This document shows, one piece after another, positions 21,163 to 29,298 of a stretch of 64,000 nt of DNA. The stretch's first letter is position 1. Every line of letters begins with the position of its first letter. The translations under genes were made by a program, and so were the position numbers. The notes beneath the pieces are model-generated. The model was not told where the DNA came from, ran no database searches, and saw nothing but the letters and a program-made list of their open reading frames with translations. The stretch is from DATCDE01 sp038252405 (GTDB lineage Bacteria; Actinomycetota; Actinomycetes; Prado026), in contig JBBSAJ010000001.1 of NCBI GenBank assembly GCA_038252405.1, positions 1-64,000 on the forward strand. The letters run 5' to 3'.

Positions 21163-22049
21163 GGCTGGCTCCCCACGGAGTCGGTGAGCGACAGGAAGAC
21201 CTGCTCGAGGTCGGACTCCTCCTGGACCAGCTCGTGCAGCTCGACCGCCTCGCGCAGGGCGGTGCGGCCGATGTCCGGCGGGGTGAGCCCGGACACGTGC
21301 AGCACGCCGTCGGCGGACCTGACCTGGGCGCCCTGGGCGATGAGCGCGGCCTCCAGCCGGTCGGCGTCCGGCGTCCGCACCCGCACGTCGGTGGTGTGGT
21401 TCTGGGTGAGCTCGGCCAGCGGCGCGGACGTGATCAGCCGGCCGCGGGAGATGATCACGACATGGTCGACGGTCTGCTGGACCTCGGCCAGGACGTGGCT
21501 CGAGACGAGCACCGTGCGCCCCTGCGACGCGAGGTGGCGCAGGAAGCCACGCAGCCAGGCGATGCCCTCGGGGTCGAGCCCGTTGGCCGGCTCGTCGAGC
21601 AGCAGCACCTGCGGGTCGCCCAGCAGGGCGCCGGCGAGGGCCAGCCGCTGGCGCATCCCGAGGGAGAAGCCGCCGACCCGCCGGTCCGCCGACTCGGTGA
21701 GGGCCACCTGCGCGAGGACTTCGTCCGTCCGGGTGGTCGGCAGGCCGGCGGACAGCGAGAGGACCCGCAGGTGGTCCCTGGCGGTGCGGCCCGGGTGGAA
21801 GCTGGAGGCCTCCAGTGCCGCACCCACCATCCGCATCGGGTCGGGCAGGTCGGCGTAGCGGCGTCCGTCGATGGTGGCCGTGCCGCTGGTCGGTGAGACC
21901 AGCCCCAGCAGCACGCGCAGCGTGGTGGTCTTGCCGGCGCCGTTCGGCCCCAGGAACCCCGTCACGCTGCCCGCCTCGACCAGGAAGGACAGTCCGTCGA
22001 CGGCCCGAACGGTGCCGAAGTCCTTGGTCAGCGCATCCACGACGATCAC
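21159..22049 (-). CDS. ABC-2-type transporter ATP-binding protein
   Basis: The 296-residue ATPase has Walker A GPNGAGKTTT, signature FSLGMRQR, Walker B VLLLDEPANGLDP and the switch His in VSSHVLAEV. The C-terminal extension (TTDVRVRTPDADRLEAAL...) is the usual DrrA/CcmA-like tail. The GTG at 22049 opens VIVVDALTKDFG and is 27 bases from the divergent P1 peptidase start, so the two promoters must overlap or lie within the genes. The open frame continues upstream but is not protein-like. Confidence 0.9.
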   Translation of the reverse strand: MIVVDALTKDFGTVRAVDGLSFLVEAGSVTGFLGPNGAGKTTTLRVLLGLVSPTSGTATIDGRRYADLPDPMRMVGAALEASSFHPGRTARDHLRVLSLSAGLPTTRTDEVLAQVALTESADRRVGGFSLGMRQRLALAGALLGDPQVLLLDEPANGLDPEGIAWLRGFLRHLASQGRTVLVSSHVLAEVQQTVDHVVIISRGRLITSAPLAELTQNHTTDVRVRTPDADRLEAALIAQGAQVRSADGVLHVSGLTPPDIGRTALREAVELHELVQEESDLEQVFLSLTDSVGSQP

Positions 22050-22076
22050 GGGTCCAACGTAGGGCAGGATGCCGGC

Positions 22077-23156
22077 ATGCCGCGTGCTGCTGACTTGGGC
22101 ATCAGGATCGGGAGCCTGCCGTCGGGGCCGACGGCGTCGGTGCTGGACGTGCCGGGGGTGGGCCTCGGCCATGCCACGGTCTGGCGGGACGAGCCCGTGC
22201 CCCCGGCCGGGCGGGGGGTGGCCCGGACCGGCGTCACCGTCCTGCTGCCCGCGGCCGACACGTTCGCCCGGCCGGTGCCGGCCGGCGGGGCCGTCCTCAA
22301 CGGTGCCGGCGAGTGCACCGGCTTCCTGGCGGCCGCCGAGTGGGGGCTGCTGGAGTCGCCGGTGTTCCTCACCTCGACCATGCAGCTGGGCCGGGTCTAC
22401 GACGCGGCCTGCGAGCTCATCGCCGAGCGAGAGCCGGCCATCGGTGAGGACGTCGCCATCCCCGTCGTCGCGGAGTGCGACGACTCGTTCCTGTCCGAGG
22501 TCCGCCGGATGCAGGTCACCCGAGAGGACGTGGCGGCGGCCTGGGCGGCGGCCGAGGTCTCGGTCGGGTCGGCGGCGCCGCCGGCGGAGGGCTCGGTCGG
22601 CTCCGGAACCGGGATGTCGTGCCTGGGCTTCAAGGGGGGCATCGGCACGGCGTCGCGCGTGGTGCCGAGTGGCCACACCGTGGGCGTGCTGCTCATGACC
22701 AACTTCGGTGAACGGGACCGGCTGACGGTGGACGGCGTCCCGGTCGGCCGGCTGCTGCCGCCGGACCCCTACCCGCCGGAGCCTCCCCCCGCCGGTTCCT
22801 GCATCGGTGTGGTCGTCACGGACGCGCCGCTGGACGCGGCCGCCTGTTCGCGGCTGGCCCGACGGGTCGGCCTCGGCCTGGCCCGCGCCGGCTCGACCGC
22901 CCACCACGGCAGCGGCGAGATCTTCCTGGCCTGCGCCACCGGGATCCGGGGCGACCGCGCCGGGCAGCTCACCGGGCCGCCGGCCATCACCGGTCCGCCG
23001 CTGGACCCGTTCTTCGCCGCCGTCGTCGAGGCGAGCGAGGAGGCGGTGCTCAACTCGATGCTGGCCTCCCCGACCGTGACCGGACGGGGCGGGCACGCCC
23101 GGCAGGGGCTGCCGGTCGACGAGGTGCGTCGGCTGCTGGCCGGCCGCCGGGTCTGA
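22077..23156 (+). CDS. P1-family (S58, DmpA-type) aminopeptidase
   Basis: The 359-residue Ntn-fold-like self-cleaving peptidase. Landmarks are VPGVGLGHATVWRD near the start, GTGMSCLGFKGGIGTASRVV (177-196), and the autocleavage point Gly240/Ser241 before CIGVVVTDAPLD, which makes Ser241 the N-terminal nucleophile of the beta chain. The family releases N-terminal residues, including D- or beta-amino acids. The product is predicted cytoplasmic (no signal peptide). The next reading frame begins 2 bases after the stop. Confidence 0.9.
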   Translation: MPRAADLGIRIGSLPSGPTASVLDVPGVGLGHATVWRDEPVPPAGRGVARTGVTVLLPAADTFARPVPAGGAVLNGAGECTGFLAAAEWGLLESPVFLTSTMQLGRVYDAACELIAEREPAIGEDVAIPVVAECDDSFLSEVRRMQVTREDVAAAWAAAEVSVGSAAPPAEGSVGSGTGMSCLGFKGGIGTASRVVPSGHTVGVLLMTNFGERDRLTVDGVPVGRLLPPDPYPPEPPPAGSCIGVVVTDAPLDAAACSRLARRVGLGLARAGSTAHHGSGEIFLACATGIRGDRAGQLTGPPAITGPPLDPFFAAVVEASEEAVLNSMLASPTVTGRGGHARQGLPVDEVRRLLAGRRV

Positions 23157-23158
23157 CG

Positions 23159-23308
23159 ATGGCGCAGCTGTCCACAGATGCGGCCGTCGTCGTGATCCCC
23201 GACTTCGTGGCCGACGCGGGCACCAACTCCTGGTGGCGGTGGACCCTGTTCGGCGACGTCGCCCCGGAGCGGGACGCCGCCACCGCGATGGCGGAGCCGG
23301 CCCGGTGA
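23159..23308 (+). pseudogene. remnant of a Glu/Leu/Phe/Val-type dehydrogenase C-terminal region
   Basis: A 49-codon frame (ATG 23159) includes VVVIPDFVADAGTNSWWRW and TLFGDVAPE. This resembles the segment of ELFV dehydrogenases that carries the PDFxANAGG motif, in a Trp-rich version I recall from actinobacterial members. Everything before the motif is missing, so an intact enzyme is impossible. The frame stop overlaps the next gene start as GTGA. That suggests the deleted gene was once, or is still, translationally coupled to the hydrolase. The family link is moderate. Confidence 0.5.
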
Positions 23309-25215
23309 CCGCGTCCCAGCAGGTGCGGATCGAGCTGGCCGACGGCACCCGGCTGGCGGCCACCCTCTACCTGCCACCCGACGGGTCCGGCCCCCAGCCA
23401 TGTGTCCTCGAGGCGCTGCCGTACCGCAAGGACGACCTGACGGCGTCCTACCGGGCGGAGTACCAGCGGCTGGCCGACGAGCACGACTACGCCGTGTGCC
23501 GGCTGGACCTACGCGGGACCGGCTCGTCCGGCGGCGTCGCGACCGACGAGTACCCGTCGCAGGAGCAGCAGGACCTCGTCGAGGTCATCGGCTGGCTGGC
23601 CGCGCAGCCGTGGTGCGACGGGAACGTGGGCATGTACGGCACGTCGTACAGCGGGTTCAACGCGCTGCAGGTGGCGTGCGAGCGGCCGGCCGCACTCAAG
23701 GCCGTCATCGCCATCTACGCCACGGACGACCGGTACACCGACGACGTCCACTACATGGGTGGTGCGCTGCGCTGGCTGGACCTGGTCGACTACTGCCACT
23801 ACATGACGCCGATGAACGCGCTCCCACCGGTGCCCGCGGTGTGGGGGGACGGCTGGCGGGAGGAGTGGCTGCGGCGGGTCGATGCGCTCGAGCCGTGGCT
23901 GCTCACCTGGCTGGAGCAGCAGCGGGACGGCGCCTACTGGCGGCACGGCTCGGTGCGGCCGTCGTACGACCGGATCGGCTGCCCGGTGATGCTCGTCGCC
24001 GGCTGGGCCGACGGGTACCGCAACAACTCGCTGCGCACGATGGCGGCGCTCGGCGAGGCCGGAGTGCCGCGGCGGCTGCTGGCCGGCCCCTGGTCGCACG
24101 CGGCGACCGACACCTCGCTGCCCGGGCCGCGGATCGACCTGCTGCCCGAGATGGTGCGGTGGTGGGACCGCTGGCTGCGCGGTCGCACGGACCTCCCCGA
24201 GGAGCCGGTGGTCACCTACTTCATGCGCCGCTCGACCCGCCCGGAGCCGGACCTGGACGGCTGGGCGGGTGAGTGGCGCCGGGAGGACTGGCCGAGCCCG
24301 CGGGTGGGCACCCGGTCGCTGGGGCTGATCGGGCGCCGGCCGTACGTCGTCCGGCCGGACGTCGGCACCGCCGCGTGGATCTCCTGCGCCGGGCACCTGC
24401 CCTACGGCCAGCCGCTGGACCAGCGTTTCGACGACGCCGCCTCGCTGATGTGGGAGTGGGACGCCGACGACGTCGAGCTGCTCGGCCAGGCGCTGCTGCG
24501 GCTGACCGTGACGGCGTCCGAGCCGGTCGGGTTCGTCTCGGCCAAGCTCACCGACGTGTTCCCCGACGGGACCTCGGCGCTGGTCACCCGGGGGCTGCTC
24601 AACCTGACCCACCGGCACGGCCACGAGTCACCGGAGCCGCTGCAGCCGGGCCAGTCGTACGACGTCGAGGTGGAGCTGGAGGCGACGGCGTTCGCGTTCG
24701 CCCGCGGGCACCGGCTGCGGCTGTCGCTCGCCGGCGCGGACTGGCCGAACACGGTGGCACCGCCGCAGCCGCTCGTGCTCGAGGTCCGTGGCGGTGAGCT
24801 GCTGCTTCCGGTGCTCGAGGGGCCTTCGCCGTACCCACCGCCGCGGCTGGCCGCGGTCGAGGGCGAGCCGGAGACCGCGGAGGGCGTGGTCTGGCGGGTG
24901 GAGCGCGACGTGCTGGCGCGGCAGACCGCGTGCGTGGTGGACCACGGATCCGGCTACGAGACGGTGCACGGGACGGCGGCCGAGCACTACCGCGGCCGGG
25001 TCTCGGTGGACAGCCGGACGTTCGCGCAGCGGGCCGAGTCCGATGTCTCGTTCACCCTCACCTGGCCGGAGGTCACCGTCAGCACCCGGTCCACGCTGGA
25101 GGTGCGGGCGGGGGCGGAGCACTTCGACGTCGCCATCGTGCTGCAGGTGCGGGAGGGGGACGACCTGGTGGCCGAACGGCGCTGGGACCGGCGGATCGCG
25201 CGGGACCTCGCATGA
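23305..25215 (+). CDS. CocE/NonD-family hydrolase (Xaa-Pro dipeptidyl-peptidase-like)
   Basis: The 636-residue protein has an alpha/beta-hydrolase domain with LDLRGTGSSGG, nucleophile Ser in MYGTSYSGFNALQ, catalytic Asp in GWADGYRNN and His in GPWSHA. A C-terminal jelly-roll PepX_C-type domain follows (QRFDDAASLMWEWD and GHRLRLSLAGADWPN). Relatives hydrolyse esters, amides or N-terminal dipeptides. There is no signal peptide, so it acts in the cytoplasm. The GTG at 23305 overlaps the remnant stop upstream. The true substrate cannot be set. Confidence 0.9.
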   Translation: MTASQQVRIELADGTRLAATLYLPPDGSGPQPCVLEALPYRKDDLTASYRAEYQRLADEHDYAVCRLDLRGTGSSGGVATDEYPSQEQQDLVEVIGWLAAQPWCDGNVGMYGTSYSGFNALQVACERPAALKAVIAIYATDDRYTDDVHYMGGALRWLDLVDYCHYMTPMNALPPVPAVWGDGWREEWLRRVDALEPWLLTWLEQQRDGAYWRHGSVRPSYDRIGCPVMLVAGWADGYRNNSLRTMAALGEAGVPRRLLAGPWSHAATDTSLPGPRIDLLPEMVRWWDRWLRGRTDLPEEPVVTYFMRRSTRPEPDLDGWAGEWRREDWPSPRVGTRSLGLIGRRPYVVRPDVGTAAWISCAGHLPYGQPLDQRFDDAASLMWEWDADDVELLGQALLRLTVTASEPVGFVSAKLTDVFPDGTSALVTRGLLNLTHRHGHESPEPLQPGQSYDVEVELEATAFAFARGHRLRLSLAGADWPNTVAPPQPLVLEVRGGELLLPVLEGPSPYPPPRLAAVEGEPETAEGVVWRVERDVLARQTACVVDHGSGYETVHGTAAEHYRGRVSVDSRTFAQRAESDVSFTLTWPEVTVSTRSTLEVRAGAEHFDVAIVLQVREGDDLVAERRWDRRIARDLA

Positions 25216-25268
25216 CCGGGCCGCCGGCGCAGGGGCCGGTCCGGTGGCGCGTCGGCGCTCCCCACCCG

Positions 25269-25372
25269 CATGAAGGTGCCCTTCTGTGCGTGTACTCGCA
25301 ACAGTCCACCCTTCATCCCGGGGCGTGAAGGCGCGGTTTGTGCGGCAGCACGCACAGAAGGGCACCTTCATG
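25269..25372. repeat. 24-bp perfect inverted repeat between convergent genes
   Basis: Arms at 25269-25292 and 25349-25372 are exact reverse complements. The left arm begins CATGAAGGTGCCCTTCTGTG. The spacer is 56 bases and holds a minor inner stem (CTTCA/TGAAG). The element lies between the convergent hydrolase and peptide-transporter genes, and the right arm overlaps the last 5 bases of the latter. It may be a bidirectional terminator or a small REP/MITE-like repeat. No target duplication is visible. Confidence 0.85.
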
Positions 25373-26369
25373 CAGGAGGAGGGGGAGGGGTGGTGAGGAG
25401 GCAGGCGGCGTGGTGGCCGTCGGCGATCGGGAGCACCGGCAGCGTGGCGGTGCGGCACTGGTCGGCCACCCCCGCCCGCTCGGCGGTCCCGTCGGCCAGC
25501 GCCGGGCACCGCGGGTGGAACCGGCAGCCGCTCGGCACCCGGGTCGGGTCCGGTGGCTCCCCGGCCAGCACGACCGGCTCGACGTGCCGGATCTCCGGGA
25601 CGACGGACAGCAGCGCCTTGGTGTAAGGGTGCTGCGGGTCGGCCAGCACCTCCTCGGTGGGGCCCACCTCGACCACCCGGCCGAGGTACATGACCGCGAT
25701 CCGGTCGGCGATGTTCCAGGCCAGGCCCAGGTCGTGGGTGACCACGAGGACGGTGAGGCCCAGCTCATCGCGCAGGTGCAGCAGCAGCGCGAGGATCTCC
25801 CCGCGCACCGAGGCGTCCAGCGAGGACACCGGCTCGTCGGCGACGAGCACGCTCGGCTCGAGGGCGAGCGCCCCGGCGATCACCACGCGCTGCCGCTGCC
25901 CACCGGACAGCTCGTGCGGGTAGGACAGGAAGAACCGCTCGGGCGGTCGCAGGCCGGCGCGGGACAGCGCCCGGGCGACCAGCTCGCGCTCGTCGCCGCG
26001 GACCTTGTGGATGCGCAGTCCCTCAGCGACCGCCTCGTAGATCGTGTGCCGGGGGTTGAGCGCGCCGGACGGGTCCTGCAGCACGAGCTGCACCCGGCGC
26101 CGATAGGTGCGCAATGCCTTCGAGGAGTAGCCCAGCGGCTGGCCCAGGTGCACGACCTTCCCGCGGCTCGGCTGGACCAGGCCGAGCAGCGCGCGGGCCA
26201 GCGAGGTCTTGCCGCATCCCGACTCGCCGACCAGGGCGAGGATCTCGCCCTGCCCCACGGCCAGCTCGACGCCGTCGACGGCGTGCGCCTCGGGGCCGCT
26301 TCGGTTGCGGAAGGTCACGGCCAGGTCATGCACCTCCAGGGCCGGGGGGTCGGCCTGCACCGCGGTCAC
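25368..26369 (-). CDS. oligopeptide ABC transporter ATP-binding protein (DppF/OppF type)
   Basis: The 333-residue ATPase has Walker A GESGCGKTS, signature LSGGQRQR, Walker B SVLVADEPVSSLD and the C-terminal OppD/F extension with CRFHPRCPALADG, a segment that in relatives binds an iron-sulfur cluster through cysteines. It ends the five-gene oligopeptide uptake operon. Its start overlaps the companion ATPase by 4 bases. Confidence 0.93.
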   Translation of the reverse strand: MTAVQADPPALEVHDLAVTFRNRSGPEAHAVDGVELAVGQGEILALVGESGCGKTSLARALLGLVQPSRGKVVHLGQPLGYSSKALRTYRRRVQLVLQDPSGALNPRHTIYEAVAEGLRIHKVRGDERELVARALSRAGLRPPERFFLSYPHELSGGQRQRVVIAGALALEPSVLVADEPVSSLDASVRGEILALLLHLRDELGLTVLVVTHDLGLAWNIADRIAVMYLGRVVEVGPTEEVLADPQHPYTKALLSVVPEIRHVEPVVLAGEPPDPTRVPSGCRFHPRCPALADGTAERAGVADQCRTATLPVLPIADGHHAACLLTTPPPPPA

Positions 26370-27337
26370 GACGGGCTCCCTTCGAGCAACACGCAGGCCG
26401 CGGCCCGCTCCGGGCTGAGCCGCCGAAGCTGGGGCTCAGCCCCGGTGGCGCAGCTGGGGACCGCCACCGGGCAGCGCGGGTGGAAGGTGCACCCGTCCGG
26501 CAGCTGGGCCGGGTCCGGCGGGTCGCCCGGCAAGCCGCGCGGCGCCAGCCGCGAGGCCCGGTCGCCGATGGTGGGGAACGCGGCGGACAGGGCGCCGCTG
26601 TAGGGATGCTGCGGGGCGGCGAACAGCTGCTTCGCCGGCCCCTCCTCGACCACCCTGCCGGCGTACATCACGGCCAGCCGGTCACAGGTGGCGCCCAGCA
26701 CCGACAGGTCGTGGCTGATCATCAGCATGCCGACGCCCATGTCCTTGACCAGCGAGCTGATCAGGTCGAGCACCTGGGCCTGCACCATCACGTCGAGCGC
26801 CGTCGTCGGCTCGTCCGCGATGATCAGCCGCGGTCGGCAGGCCAGCGCCATGGCGATCATCACGCGCTGCTTCTGGCCGCCGGAGATCTGGTGCGGGTAC
26901 GACCTGGCCCGTCGGGCCGGCAGCCCGACCTGCTCGAGCAGCTCGTCCACCCGCTTCGCGGCGGCCTTGTCGGACACCTTCTCGTGCAGCACGATCGGCT
27001 CGGCGATCTGCTGGCCGATGGTGCGGACCGGGTTGAGCGAGTGCAGCGCACCCTGGAACACGATCGAGGCGTGCGCCCAGCGCACCGTGCGCAGGTCGCC
27101 CCACTTCATGGTGAGGACGTCGCGGCCCTCGAGCAGCACCTCGCCGGTGACCGTGGCGTTCGACGGTGACAGGCGCAGGGCGGTCGCGGCCAGGGTGGAC
27201 TTGCCGCAGCCGGACTCGCCGGCCACGCCCAGGATCTCGCCCGCCTCGACCGTCAGGTCGACACCGCGGACGGCGGGGACGAGACCGGCCCTGGTCCGGT
27301 ACGACACGTGCACGTCGCGCATCTCGAGCAGAGCCAC
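26366..27337 (-). CDS. oligopeptide ABC transporter ATP-binding protein (DppD/OppD type)
   Basis: The 323-residue ATPase has Walker A GESGCGKST, signature ISGGQKQR, Walker B RLIIADEPTTALD and the OppD-type tail CTFHPRCPVAVPSC. Together with DppF-type ATPase it forms the nucleotide-binding heterodimer. It lies 3 bases after the DppC-type permease gene. Confidence 0.93.
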   Translation of the reverse strand: MALLEMRDVHVSYRTRAGLVPAVRGVDLTVEAGEILGVAGESGCGKSTLAATALRLSPSNATVTGEVLLEGRDVLTMKWGDLRTVRWAHASIVFQGALHSLNPVRTIGQQIAEPIVLHEKVSDKAAAKRVDELLEQVGLPARRARSYPHQISGGQKQRVMIAMALACRPRLIIADEPTTALDVMVQAQVLDLISSLVKDMGVGMLMISHDLSVLGATCDRLAVMYAGRVVEEGPAKQLFAAPQHPYSGALSAAFPTIGDRASRLAPRGLPGDPPDPAQLPDGCTFHPRCPVAVPSCATGAEPQLRRLSPERAAACVLLEGSPS

Positions 27338-27340
27338 CCG

Positions 27341-28252
27341 TCAGCGCTCCCGCAGCCGTGGGTTGAGAACGGTCTCCAGCGCTCGACCGACCAGCGTGAA
27401 GGCCAGCACCACCAGGACGATCGCGATGCCCGGCGGGAACAGGTACCACCACGCGCCGGCCGAGATCGCACCCTCGTCGAAGGCGTTCTCCAGCATCGAG
27501 CCCCAGGACACGTGGAACGGGTCGCCCAGGCCGAGGAACGACAGCGTCGTCTCGGTGAGGATCGCCCCGGCCACCGTGAGGGTGGTGTTCGCGAACACCA
27601 GCGGCATCACGTTGGGCAGCACGTAGCGGTTCATCTGTCGCCAGTGCCCGGCGCCGAGGGCCTTGGCCCGCTCCAGGTACGGGCGCGCCTCGATGGACAG
27701 GGTCTGCGCCCGGATCAGCCGGGCCGTCGAGGCCCAGCTGGTGATCCCGATGACGAAGATCAGGATCCAGAAGGAGTGGCCCAGCACGCTGGCCAGCACG
27801 ATCGCGAGCGGCAGGAACGGGATGACGAGGAACCACTCGGTGAACCGGCTCAGCAGGCCGCCGGCCCAGCCGGTGAAATGCCCGGAGGAGATGCCCACCA
27901 GGGTGCCGATGACCATCGCCATGAGTGCCGCGGCGAAGCCCACGATCAGCGAGATCCGCGAGCCCCAGATGAGCAGGGTCACGATGGAGCGGCCCTGCTT
28001 GTCGGTGCCCAGCGGGTAGCCCGGGTACGGCGGGTGCATCGGCAGTCCGGTGGCCTGCGTGACGTCGAGACCGCTCTTGTCGGCGAGCAGCGGCGCCAGC
28101 AGGGCGACCAGCACGAAGAAGCCCAGGATGACCAGCCCGGCGACCCCGGCCCGGTTGCGCCGGAACTCCTTCCACACCCGGCCGAAGGACGCCCGACGCC
28201 GGGCCCAGGCCACCGAGCGGGCCGACGGCGGAGCGGCTGTCGAGACGCTCAT
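27341..28252 (-). CDS. oligopeptide ABC transporter permease (DppC type)
   Basis: The 303-residue membrane protein has an N-terminal OppC_N segment (WKEFRRNRAGVAGLVILGFFVLVALLAP), a soluble extracytoplasmic loop with GTDKQGRSIVT, and the EAA docking loop ERAKALGAGHWRQMNRYVLPN. It pairs with the DppB-type permease, whose gene stop it overlaps by 4 bases. Confidence 0.92.
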   Translation of the reverse strand: MSVSTAAPPSARSVAWARRRASFGRVWKEFRRNRAGVAGLVILGFFVLVALLAPLLADKSGLDVTQATGLPMHPPYPGYPLGTDKQGRSIVTLLIWGSRISLIVGFAAALMAMVIGTLVGISSGHFTGWAGGLLSRFTEWFLVIPFLPLAIVLASVLGHSFWILIFVIGITSWASTARLIRAQTLSIEARPYLERAKALGAGHWRQMNRYVLPNVMPLVFANTTLTVAGAILTETTLSFLGLGDPFHVSWGSMLENAFDEGAISAGAWWYLFPPGIAIVLVVLAFTLVGRALETVLNPRLRER

Positions 28253-29295
28253 GCCGGCCGTACCCGGGGGTCGAGCAGCGGGTACGCGAGGTCGGCGACC
28301 AGGTTCGCGAAGATCACGCCGGCCGAGAACAACAGGAAGACTCCTTGCAGCAGCGGGAAGTCCGGGACCTTGAGCGCCTCGTAGGAGAGCAGCCCCAGGC
28401 CGGGGATGGAGAACACCGTCTCGATCGTGATGGCCCCGGAGACCACGAAGCCGAGGTTGAGGACGAGCAGCGTGAACGACGGCAGCAGTGCGTTGGGCAC
28501 GGCGTGCAGCTGCCGGACGTCGGCGTCCCGGAGCCCCTTGGCGCGCGCGGTCAGCAGGTAGTCCTCACCCATCTCGTCCAGCAGCGAGGACCGCATCACC
28601 AGCGAGTACTCGGCCAGGTAGGCCAAGGTCAGCGTGATCACCGGTAGGGCCAGGTGGTAGGCGACGCTCAGCACCCCCTGCAGCGAGGCGGGGTCGACGC
28701 CGGGCGTGATCAGGCCACTCGTCGGGAAGATGCCCGGGATCGGACCGAAGCCGGAGGCGAACACCAGGATCAGGATCATGCCGAGCCAGAACTCCGGCAT
28801 CGAGTACAGGATCAGGGTGATCGAGGTGCTGGACCGGTCGAACGTGCTGTCCCGGCGCCAGGCCTGGTGGATGCCCAGCCACAGGCCGATGATCGTGCAC
28901 AGGATCGTCGAGATCCCGAGCAGCAGGATGGTCGGCCACATCCGGTCCGCGATGACCGTGGTCACCGGCTGCCGGAACTTGAAGGAGATGCCCAGGTCGC
29001 CGTGCAGCAGGTTGCCCAGGTAGGTCAGGAACTGCTGCGGGATCGGCTGGTTGAGGCCGAACTGCTTGCGCAGCTGGGCGATCTGCTCGGCGGGGACGGC
29101 GTGGTTGCGCGTGAGCATCTTCGCGGGGTCACCGGGAAGCACCCGGAACAGGAAGAAGTTGAAGACCGCGACGAAGAACAGGCTGCCGATCGCGCCGAGG
29201 ACCTTGCCCCCGACGTAACGCAGGTTGTGCCGCCGGGTGGAGGCCACCGGCACCGTTGCCGGTGTCGGGGCCTCCACCACGAGGGTGGTGGGCAT
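28249..29295 (-). CDS. oligopeptide ABC transporter permease (DppB type)
   Basis: The 348-residue membrane protein has a first helix LGAIGSLFFVAVFNFFLFRVLPGDPA (the DppB signature RxxPGDP), and an EAA loop LLTARAKGLRDADVRQLHAVPNALLP. It carries an extended Thr/Pro-rich cytoplasmic N-terminus of about 30 residues. It is 3 bases downstream of the binding-protein gene. Confidence 0.92.
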   Translation of the reverse strand: MPTTLVVEAPTPATVPVASTRRHNLRYVGGKVLGAIGSLFFVAVFNFFLFRVLPGDPAKMLTRNHAVPAEQIAQLRKQFGLNQPIPQQFLTYLGNLLHGDLGISFKFRQPVTTVIADRMWPTILLLGISTILCTIIGLWLGIHQAWRRDSTFDRSSTSITLILYSMPEFWLGMILILVFASGFGPIPGIFPTSGLITPGVDPASLQGVLSVAYHLALPVITLTLAYLAEYSLVMRSSLLDEMGEDYLLTARAKGLRDADVRQLHAVPNALLPSFTLLVLNLGFVVSGAITIETVFSIPGLGLLSYEALKVPDFPLLQGVFLLFSAGVIFANLVADLAYPLLDPRVRPA

Positions 29296-29298
29296 GGA

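Noticed and set aside
22050..23363. N-terminal extension of the ABC ATPase across the P1 peptidase gene
   Set aside because: The added residues are antisense to a conserved peptidase; the ATPase fold begins at the GTG at 22049.
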